The position numbers and the translations under genes are program-made. This document shows, piece after piece, positions 55,301 through 64,000 of a stretch of DNA of 64,000 bases (within the stretch, counting starts at the first letter, position 1; the number at the start of each line of letters is the position of its first letter). The DNA is from Promerops cafer. Lineage: Eukaryota > Chordata > Aves > Passeriformes > Nectariniidae. The notes beneath the pieces were generated by a model. That model ran no database searches. It had not been told where the DNA came from and saw only the letters and a list, made by a program, of their open reading frames with translations. The DNA lies in assembly GCA_013398275.1 (NCBI GenBank), contig VZSE01008843.1, positions 984,072 to 1,048,071 on the forward strand. The letters are read 5' to 3'.

Positions 55301-58300
55301 GAGAGATAGAGCTCCAACAGCCAGACTTCATTTTCTCCCTCCTTACCACGTCACGCCACACTCTCTTACAGATAAATCACAGGCATTTCCTTGAATTTGT
55401 GTTTATTTAAATTACACTAGCATGGCCTTAACTGTGCAACCTTCAGCAAATGAATTTACTAGGTAATTTATATGAATTGTGTGTCTATACTGTGTTACTA
55501 AGAGATACTAAAAATGTCTTCTTTTCCTGTTCTGGATTTTGGGATGCTAGTTATGGACACAGTGCTGCCACACAAAGGGATGCTGGAAAAAGGATGCATG
55601 TAAAGACTATACTCCTGAGAAAGCAACTTGCTCAGAGGGATGTTCTGAGTGAGAACACATCATTGTCCCCAAGAGTCAAAGTTGGGGCTGAACAAAAGCC
55701 CCCTCCCAGGTCACCTGGGCATTGCTCATCAGCTGAGGAAAGTTAAAATTACAGAGTCCCAGGGTAAAACACAGCATGAGGCAAAACCTGCTGAAAGTCT
55801 AATTATCCTCGTAGGCAAACATCAAACGGCTGGAACTGATCCCAGCACACACATTTTCCTGGCTATACCTGGTTTTGTCAGCTGTTACAGAGAGGACTTT
55901 CATCCCAGCCTTCTTGATGTGCTATTGAGCAACTGGGAATTAAGTCAGTAAAAATAAATCTTGTCAAAGAAAAGGTGCTTCCATATTCCTCCAGCTGCAA
56001 CATTCAGTCATGAGTCTCAAAAATTTTCCTTTTTTCACAACAGTAAATTACATATAGAATTAAATAATACTAGATGCAGTGACACCCCACAACATAATGA
56101 TTTTTTTATGAAAAGCAGAGTGAACAAAAACAAGGAAAAAATGTGCATACATGTGCACAGATGTGTGAGCATCTTATTGACCAGCTACAGCTCTGATAAA
56201 TGGGGCTGCAGTTGCCTTGCAGCATCTGAAGTTCTTGGTTAAGGCAGGGTTGTCAGACAGACAGAGACACAGCTCAACCACACACATAAAATGCTCACTA
56301 AAGCACTTTTTGTTTCATAAACTGCCTGTGAATCCACTTAGATTTCCTTTATTAATTGCTACAACATTTTGAGTGATTTCACAAGTTGAAATGTTCACTG
56401 GATTGTGATAAAATTACTGAATGGATGATCATTGGCTTTAACCATGCTGCACCTAAAATCACTGATTTCAGAGGAATTACTTCCAGCCTGCTGGGGTAAA
56501 TGGGAGCAGAATTTTGCTGACTGTTTCCAGCAGTGATCTTCCCTTGGACCCTACTCAACACCACTCAGCATCACTGAAATTGCCTTATGTCATTGCTCTG
56601 ACCAGACCTCTCTTCCTTCCTCACCACTTAACCATGATTCCAGGAAATTCTTCCTGTTGTAACTGACATTTTATTCCTTTTGAGGTTCCACACTTAAGAT
56701 ACACTTCAGGTGTCATCTCTGCCCCCTGGACAATGTCCCTTGTTTGAGCTGAAGGGTGGCTAAAGCTTCACCAGAGGGGCTCACCCTTGCCTACTTCTCA
56801 CCATCAAAGGTGGCATCGGTCTAATTGCTGCAAGCAGAGCTGCTCCTTTAAAAGGGAAAAAAAATCCTCCACAATTCAATTCTACTGCCAAAAGGAGCTT
56901 CCAGAACCCACCTGACCTGTCACAGAGCCTTTCCATGCAGGATTCAACAGGCACTTTGTGTGCTTACGATTGTGTTACCTCTAGGTAGTCCTTCAGGGAT
57001 TAGGATAACAATTTTCACAGGATTTTAAGGAAGGATTATCAAGGCTGTCTACTCAAAGTTTTTCACAAAGTGTTTATTAAGACCTGGAAATAACTTCCAG
57101 TTTTATATAGGCTCTGAAGATAATAATTTTTGTCATGAGAAATCAGGTAAGTCGATATTAACTATTCCAGATCTTGGTGGTTTTGCTTATACTTGGAGGA
57201 AACCATTTCAGCTGTGCTATTAATGCTCAGTGGAGATGTAGCAAATTAAATGATTTTTTTATTAAATCTATATTTATTTAACTTTATTGCATTCTCACAC
57301 AAATAAATCTGAACTTAAAAAGTAATTGTATCGATGTAATGAAGCGTGCAGTTGTAACACGGGCATATTTTCACATTAACTTGAAATATTTCTTTAGACT
57401 TGGTGGATGATGGTGTGCTTAAAATGAGACATGACCTTTAGATGTTGCAACTGAATGAAGGTAAGGAAATTCATACTCAAGGACTTTCCTCTTTTATTTC
57501 TTTGTTCTCTTAACTTCTGTTCCGCTCTGTTAAGCGTGAAGACAGGAGGAAACTGCTTGATATTGGAGTGCAGTACGTTTGTACAGCAAAAATGAAAACA
57601 ATTCAAACTTCATGGTTACCTGCCACATTAAAAGGAGTTCTACTGTAGCATAGCTAATAAACACATTGGTTTAAGATTTCTGTTAACTCAGAGTAACAGA
57701 GAGGGATTTAATAAGAGGTCTTCGTGAGTGTGTAAAAGTAATTTGAACTGGATTAAAATCTCCAATTCAGCAGTTCAGGGAACTCTGGATCAACAGTTCT
57801 AAATAAAATAGATTCTACTAATATCACTGAGCTTAAAATGAACAAAGAAGGATTGTTATATCCAGCAGAGGTGAAGGAAAATTTGTAACCAAAGGCTTGA
57901 CCCTCAGCATTTATCAGACAAATTTTTGGAAGAAAAACCTACTCTGAGTCAGTTTATGGGATTTGTCTGCCTGCTCAGGGCTGTGAGGCACCTGTACCTT
58001 CAGTGCCTGTGAATCTCAGTACAGTCTGAAATGGAAATGGTGAGTTTGATCTGGAGGACAATGAGAGTTTCATATTTGCAATCTGGACATGTATTTCAGT
58101 CATTGCAGTGGAGTCACTTCAAGAGAGATACAGTTGCCAAGTAATAAAGACTTGTCCCTGATAAATAAAAATTGGATATCGAATAACCAGAGTCACGCAA
58201 ATGTGACGTGTATTGCAAGAGTTAATATTACTAATATTCACATTGCTGAGAGATATTTCAGGCAACAGTTCTAGGAATAGTTGCCACACACGATTTTGAA

Positions 58301-61300
58301 ATTTAGTTGGATAGCACTAATTTCAGAGAGTTAATGCTGGAAAAAAGATTTTGGGAAGCAGCTAAAAGCTAATGCTTCAAATTTAAATCAGTCTCTAACA
58401 AATAAGGAGCAAGGGTAGTCCATTTTGGGGTGATATCCCAAATATTAAGATTTATCTGCATATTAAGATTTATCTTTTTAAGCATTTTTGTGCTGGTCAG
58501 AGAACATACCAGTGCTAAAAATGGCATTCAGGCAAAACAAGCATCCTCACGAATGGAGGATTTCCCATCATTTTATACCAACAATACTCAATATTTCTTT
58601 GCTAGAAGTAGAATAGGATTTGTCTTACTGTGATCCATCCTTCCAGGTTATGTTTGCCTGGTGTCCCTATGATTAGATGTTTTGTTGGTTGAGTCTGTAG
58701 TGTGATATAGCCAGGTTAATGCCTTCTCTGAATTCCTGCTGGAAATCAGCACTGTGTGTGGAGAAAATTGTGTGTGTTGATTAGCACAGAGGAGCAGCTC
58801 AGTGGGGAGGGCAGCAGGGAACTGGCAATTCAGGTGAGCAAGAAAGCTTCAGCCAGTGTGTGGGAAATGCTTCCAAGCACAATTTTTCTTGCTCTATTTT
58901 GTTTGTACCTTTACAGCTTTTCTCTCTCTCCTAAAATAGATGATCCCTTCACGTGTCAATCCTCTTGCCTCTTCTCTGCCTTTTAGGAATGTGGTCTCTC
59001 GACACCCTGCTCTTACTTGCTACACAAAGTCCTTTGTCAAATGATTTTCCCCTGTCCTGCTGCCATGAACAACTCTGGCCAGTTTTAATAAATCAGTACT
59101 AAGTTAGATCTCTGATAGGAAATTATCTGCTATCTACCCTTTTACTTATGAACCTTTGTAAAACAGGTGTGCTTTCACATCAGTCTGTGAAATTCTCTTA
59201 CCAAGGATTTCAGTATTAGTGTGATTCACTGGTGACCCAGGAGAGCCCACATTCCTCAAAGCAGGTCCTGGAAATCAAGTTTCCTCATGGTGGATGAACA
59301 CTGACCATTGATCTGTAGGGACAGATTGAAAATGGGGCAGGGCATGCCCTCTTCTCCCACCTCCTAGGTCTGGGTCTTTCACTGCCATGCAGCCAAAATC
59401 CCTGTGAAGGGCAGAGGTGTGGGGTCTTTCACCAGTCAGGGCTGCAGAGACCCTCCATCTGACCAGCCTTGCACCTCAGGGACAGCTCAGTGGCAGCACT
59501 TCTGTTGTCTGTGTTTCCTGCTGATGTCCCTTGGGCTGGTGTGCACAGGGACAGCCCTGGCTGTGCAGCCTGGTCACTCCTGTGTGTATGGAACAGGTCA
59601 TGGGGAACATGCTCAGAGGGTCTGTGGCCATAAACACTGAACCATCATCACAAAGCACAACTCACCCCAATGCAGATTTTGCAGAGCTAAGGTGGCACTT
59701 CTCATACGACAATCAAAATTCATAAATTTCTATCAAAAGCAGCAAATCACCCCACTTCTCACCTCAAAGACACAACAACCCAATAGTTCCTCTTTATTAG
59801 GAGACTTGATTATCTAGATGCACCAGCCACCACAGACCCCTGCTCCAAATCACATGTAGTTACAAACCTCCCTTTACATGATCACCCAACTCTCCAACCC
59901 CCAAAGCCTGCTCTCCCCAACAGACACCTCCCTGCAGATTTGCAAAGCACCATTTCCTCATACTCAGCTCCACTGAGGAGCATCTCTCACTAACTCCTCT
60001 CAATTTCATTGAACCAAACCAGAGACGACAAAAAAATTATCAGAATCCAGAGATGTGGATTGGTTTTATACCTATCTCCATGCAGACTACCCCTCTACTG
60101 CTTCCATCTCATCAGCCTGTGAGCAGGCTTGAGCTAACACACTGGTCTCCCCTAATTACAGAGTCCACAGATCCATTAAAAAGAAAGCTATTACAAGTCC
60201 CAGGAAGCTTCATAACACCAGAGAGTGGAAGAGGAATAGCCTTGCCAGGGAGTCAGGCCCTGTGATTTTCATGGCAGCATCATTCTCACTGTCTGTAGTC
60301 TAGCAGTTTGCCAGATCCCAAATATTGTTGCAAGAAAAAACAGGTTTAGGATTTTTGGTGCTAGGCTTGTCCCTGGGATACTGGACTCTGTCTGTGCATA
60401 ATTCCTCCATAGAAAGGTGATGGAGTATGAAGTCTGGGAATGAGATTTGGCCAACATTTTCTGCCTCAGTTCTTTTCTTCTGCACATGCTGTGCAGAGAC
60501 ATTGGATGAGTCCAGGCTTGGGACTGAGTAAAAAGGATTGGGCAGATGGACTGAACAGGTAGGATGAACTGCTTGAAAGCTCTCAGAGTTTTGCTTGAAT
60601 TAGCAGAGCTGGCACTTAACACTTTTTACTCATCAAACCAGCAAACACAGACATTTCCAACACAGAAATATTTAATATTGTTTCACCATCCCAAGGAAGA
60701 GTCTCTTTAGAGCCTCTAAATACAGATACACCATTTTTTGAATGTGTGAATTCTCTAATGACTTCAATATGAAAAATATTTTAAATATGACAATAATAAT
60801 TTTCTAATCAAACAGTATTATGTTCAAGATAATATTTTGCTGCATATTTGTAAGATTAGCTGCTCCAAAAGGATATTAAAAAATTTTGGACTTTTTTCTT
60901 TTTGCTGATTTTCATATCATCCCTCATTTTCTGACAACTGCAGAGTTTTTTGGCATGTTCTGATATTGCACAAACAGGATTGCAAAAATGAGGAAACATG
61001 AAAAGAATTTTTTTTTCGCCTCCCTAACCATGTCTGATTAAATCTTTGAAACCTGGAAAGCAGCTCATTGTCTGAAAGGCAGAACACTGTTAATCCTTAC
61101 CAAGCAGGTAGGCAAGGCAGCACAGGACACAACCTGGTGATAGTAACCACAGAAATACAAAAGTAGGAATGATCAGAAAAGCAACATTTCTGTGGAAGAG
61201 AACCTCAGTTGACATTTCTGGTTTGAAATTAACATAAGAATATTTTATCTTGTTTTAACAGAAAGGCTTTAGGCACTTGATGTGTCAGGTGCCTTTTAGG

Positions 61301-61632
61301 CACAGCTCATCCTGCCAGAGAAGAGGGTTACATTGACAATCTTACCAAGTCCCCAGAAAAGCCAGTTAGGTAGGACTCAAAAATCGAGAGGCACATGCTA
61401 AACTCATGGCACCCACAGGCACAGAGGAAATACTGATTCTGGGATCTCTGCTTCTTTGTAATTTCCAACACTGATCTTTCTCTGCTTCCCAGAAATCTGA
61501 TATTTCTCCTGTGGTCAAATCATTCTAGGACAAGTGCTGGAAAAAATCGGTCAATGCTAAAAATTTTAACACCACCAAAAGAGCATTTTTCTCTCCTAGA
61601 CCAGCCAAACCTGCTGGAAGTCAGCATCCATA
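52391..61632. other. Intergenic region between KCNQ3 and HHLA1
   Basis: No gene was recognised. It contains one substantial CR1 fragment and otherwise unique AT-rich DNA, with GC-richer patches near 55000-55160 and 59320-59640. A possible splice acceptor 'ttctctcctag' ends at 61599, so HHLA1 may have an untranslated upstream exon somewhere in this stretch. Confidence 0.7.
53723..54463 (+). mobile_element. CR1 LINE 3' fragment, ~740 bp
   Basis: The longest CR1 copy here. It includes the end of ORF2-derived sequence ('gtgctggttgacagcagctg', 'ccaggtggccaaggaggcca', 'cccagttttgggcccctcac', 'gtccagagaagggcaatgga') and the 3' UTR ('ggtttagattggatattagg', 'caatgatcttagaggtct', 'attctgtgt'). Several frameshifts are seen, so it is inactive. 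Sense orientation. Confidence 0.95.
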
Positions 61633-61708
61633 ATGCAGGGGTTCTGCTGGCATGTGGCAGTGAAGATGAGCCTGGGATTTCTGTGCCTCTTTCTGGTTTT
61701 CAGCACAG
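61633..61708 (+). CDS. HHLA1: HHLA1 exon with start codon and signal peptide
   Basis: ATG at 61633 opens 25 codons plus one base, ending 'agcacag' before 'gtaagg'. The peptide has a short charged N-terminus and a Leu/Phe-rich core, as expected of a signal sequence. Confidence 0.8.
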
Positions 61709-63826
61709 GTAAGGACAATGGTCTGGTGCGCCCCAGGGAATAACCCAGCTGCCTCTTTCCCAGCTGCTCCCATGGCCCATTCCCACATCTGTGGCAGGCT
61801 TGGTTCTTTCACCCTCTGTAGGCAACACTGACAGGCTGGAGCTCCAGGGCTGGTGGCATTCAGCAGAGCAGGCCAGGTGATGCCTATTCCTGGATGCCAT
61901 GCTGAGAATCTGGAATCAGAAAGGTTTATAAGGAAAGAGAGAGAAGGATTAGAAGAGCTCCTACCACCTAGATTGTCAATCCAAATTAGCTCTGACTAAT
62001 TGAGAGTTGTTAATGCAGCTGATTAACACCTCATCACAATTTCTAAGCCCTGCATTATACACTGTCTACTGAAGTATATCTCCTTTTTAAACATACATAA
62101 AGAGGAATTTGGATGGGCTGAGAAGCTGAAACTTCATAGGAACATGGCAAATGAGCATTTTCTAGCACGGACTCCTTTGGAGAGCCTTTTGGATTACTCT
62201 TAGGAGGCACTCAGGTCTCCTCTGGTGGGATGGGAAACCTAAATCTCAAACACATGTCTTCAGCTTGTCCTGCAATCTCTCATTTACTGCTGAGGTGCTG
62301 AGGTGCACCTCAGCTGGTCACCGAGTGAATCCCAGAAACCCAGTCCAATCTCCTGAGCCCAGTTTCCGCCCACTCCTCCTGCAACACAGCTCTTGAGGAC
62401 AGTCCTCAATTGCATGACTGCTCTGAATAACAAACATGCACAGAGAAGGGAAGACTTGTTTGGATTTGGCCTTATTTACTGTGTACCTTGCAGCAAATTC
62501 TCTATGCAAGCCTAGTGAAGATCTCTACAAATATTTACTATTTTTTTATTATTATTATTGAGGGCCAAACTCAACAGGGAAAATAGTTTCTCAGTCTCTT
62601 TCTTCACTTTTCAGCTTCGTGCATAAGAAAAGAAAATAAGAAAGAGAAGCAAGTGGCAGTGCTGGCTACTGCAGGTAACTGGCAGCCCATCAGGAGCCCC
62701 AGTGTGGGGGATGCTAATGGGAGTGGGAGGTGCTGTGTTGGGCATGGAGGTGGCAGCAGATGGGCCCTGCTCCTGCAGAGTCTGTGAGCCCCAGCCCACC
62801 CCTGCTGTAAGGCCACCCCACCCAATCCAGTCCCTGGCCAGGTAAACAACTGTCCTTCCCAAAATCTATTCTTCTCTTGTTCCTTTCTCTCCTTCCAAGC
62901 TCTTCATTCCCTTTTGTTTTTCCTTTTCTATGTTGTGGACAAGTGCTGCTTTCAGCCCTGGGGTGCAGCTTGCTTCAAATTGGTTATAAATAATACTGAT
63001 GTCACTGGAAAATTGCATTTCTCCCCAAATTCAATTTTGTTCTCATCTCAGCTTTCTGTGCTTCTTTTTCCATCCTGCTCTGTTCTTCCTCTCTCTGTCA
63101 TGCTCACACACACCTTCCTCCCTCACACAGACACTGTACTGCTCTGTTTCAGCATGACTTTGTGGGAGGGAAGCAAAAAAATCTCTTTGAAAATTTTGAC
63201 TTGGGAAAAACAAATAAGCAATATCAACAGAAATAAATCATGTTAAGATAAAAAGTGTGATTCGGCTACAGCAAAATTATTCTGTTGCAGAAAGCAGTAT
63301 AGCCATCAATGGAGCTGAAAAACAAAAATCTGTATTTTCATGTAGGTTTGGGGAAGGTGGAACATTTCCTAGGCACTTTCTCTGCCTTTTGTGACCTGCA
63401 TGGTGAGATCTGCTGCTCTGTTGGCAGCAAACACCCATCACCCAGCAGGAGAGGGCACCAGCACACCAGGGCTGGCTGGGTCCTGCAGCTGCTCAAGGGC
63501 ATGGTCAAGGGCACAGCTGGCAGACCTGAATCTGGCCCACCATTCCACTGCTGCTATATCTTGCTATTTTCTAGACTCATCTCCTTGGTCCTGGAATTTC
63601 ATTTTCCCGTCAGTGTTTTTTTGGTGCACCCCAAAATTACATAATCTGTTCATTGTGGTTTTCCCATTCTGGCAGATTTCTAGCACATATAAGCAGTGGA
63701 TGCACAGCTGTTTCCTTGTGCCCTCATGCACCCCTCTTCTTTCAGAGCTGCCTGCAAAGACCCTGGACCTGGCTGCTATTAACCTGACAGAGCTGGTGAA
63801 TGGGATGCTGAGCACTGCACTCAGAG
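61633..63826 (+). CDS. HHLA1: HHLA1, predicted secreted protein (5' part, three exons)
   Basis: Three exons splice in a constant phase 1 into about 72 residues: a signal peptide (hydrophobic MSLGFLCLFLVFST core, preceded by the basic MQGFCWHVAVK), a short basic linker (ASCIRKENKKEKQVAVLATA) and the segment ELPAKTLDLAAINLTELVNG, which I recognise from vertebrate HHLA1. NLT is a potential N-glycosylation site. The gene follows KCNQ3 in the same orientation, as in human 8q24. The function of HHLA1 is unknown; it is named for a HERV-H LTR association in human. An alternative start at the internal Met (residue 12) would also give a signal peptide. The remainder lies beyond the right edge. Confidence 0.82.
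61709..62614 (+). other. HHLA1: HHLA1 intron, phase 1
   Basis: GTAAGG...TTTCAG. Nothing else was recognised in this 906-bp stretch. Confidence 0.75.
62615..62674 (+). CDS. HHLA1: HHLA1 second coding exon
   Basis: A 60-bp exon that completes Ala and encodes SCIRKENKKEKQVAVLATA in phase 1-1. The acceptor is 'cttttcag' and the donor 'gtaact'. It is less certain than its neighbours because the peptide is short and charged, but phase and splice signals agree. Confidence 0.7.
62675..63745 (+). other. HHLA1: HHLA1 intron, phase 1
   Basis: GTAACT...TTTCAG. It begins with a GC-rich patch and holds no recognised repeat. Open frames at 62914-63246 and 63309-63644 have no support. Confidence 0.75.
63746..63826 (+). 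CDS. HHLA1: HHLA1 third coding exon (conserved N-terminal motif)
   Basis: The 81-bp exon after 'tctttcag' completes Glu and encodes LPAKTLDLAAINLTELVNGM and LSTALR, ending one base into the next codon before 'gtaatg'. The NLTELVNGML motif is the reason for the HHLA1 call. Confidence 0.88.
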
Positions 63827-64000
63827 GTAATGGGACACGGCTGGGCAGGTCACAGCTGCCAGCCAGCAGTGCAGGAGAGAAGGCACTACAAGTGTTAGCA
63901 GGAGAAGCTGTAAACCTGTGCTGTCGGCCTCCAGAGTTGCTTCTAGGATCATGTTACCTTCATGAATTTATAATGCAGATGGCTGTCTACCCCAGAGAAC
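63827..64000 (+). other. HHLA1: HHLA1 intron, 5' part
   Basis: Begins with GTAATG after the third coding exon and runs to the window edge. No feature was recognised. Confidence 0.75.

Noticed and set aside
60300..60622. Minus-strand peptides that look protein-like (around FPDFILHHLSMEELC)
   Set aside because: I could not tie them to any known protein or transposon. A database search would be needed, so no feature was called.

Overview
The window is a piece of a bird genome. The evidence is a vertebrate gene with a conserved exon/intron structure, several 3'-end fragments of CR1 LINE retrotransposons (the dominant bird/reptile LINE, with the typical tail around 'attctgtga'), AT-rich sparsely coding DNA and an assembly gap. 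No operons, CRISPR arrays, rRNA or convincing tRNA genes were seen. The CR1 density fits a neognath bird. The species cannot be told from the sequence.

Layout: 1-15674 is the tail of a very long first intron of KCNQ3, holding a CR1 fragment, an (AAAAT)n array with a 96-bp N gap, and otherwise unrecognised DNA. 15675-46845 carries 14 coding exons of KCNQ3 on the + strand (exons 2-15 of the 15-exon mammalian layout). They join into one uninterrupted frame of 739 residues plus stop. Exon 1 (cytoplasmic N-terminus and start of S1) lies outside the window. Intron 9 (10.9 kb) is the largest complete intron. 46846 to about 52390 is probably the long KCNQ3 3' UTR, with a MIR-like ancient SINE, two Pumilio-type motifs, a small tandem duplication and a single-N assembly junction. 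52391-61632 is intergenic, with a ~740-bp CR1. 61633-63826 holds the first three coding exons of HHLA1 on the + strand (signal peptide, linker, conserved N-terminal motif). The gene runs off the right edge.

Function: KCNQ3 (Kv7.3) is a subunit of the neuronal M-current potassium channel. The voltage sensor, selectivity filter, calmodulin-binding helices, tetramerisation region and ankyrin-G motif are all readable here. HHLA1 is a predicted secreted protein of unknown function. KCNQ3-HHLA1 in tandem on the same strand is the arrangement known from human 8q24, so the locus looks orthologous.

No new defence, mobile or enzymatic system is apparent. The points worth a second look are a possible intron-7-retained KCNQ3 isoform, a 27-bp microexon with a weak acceptor, acceptor/donor juxtapositions resembling recursive splice points, a poly(A) signature that looks like a retrocopy end inside intron 9, a five-codon gap relative to mammalian KCNQ3, and two assembly problems.
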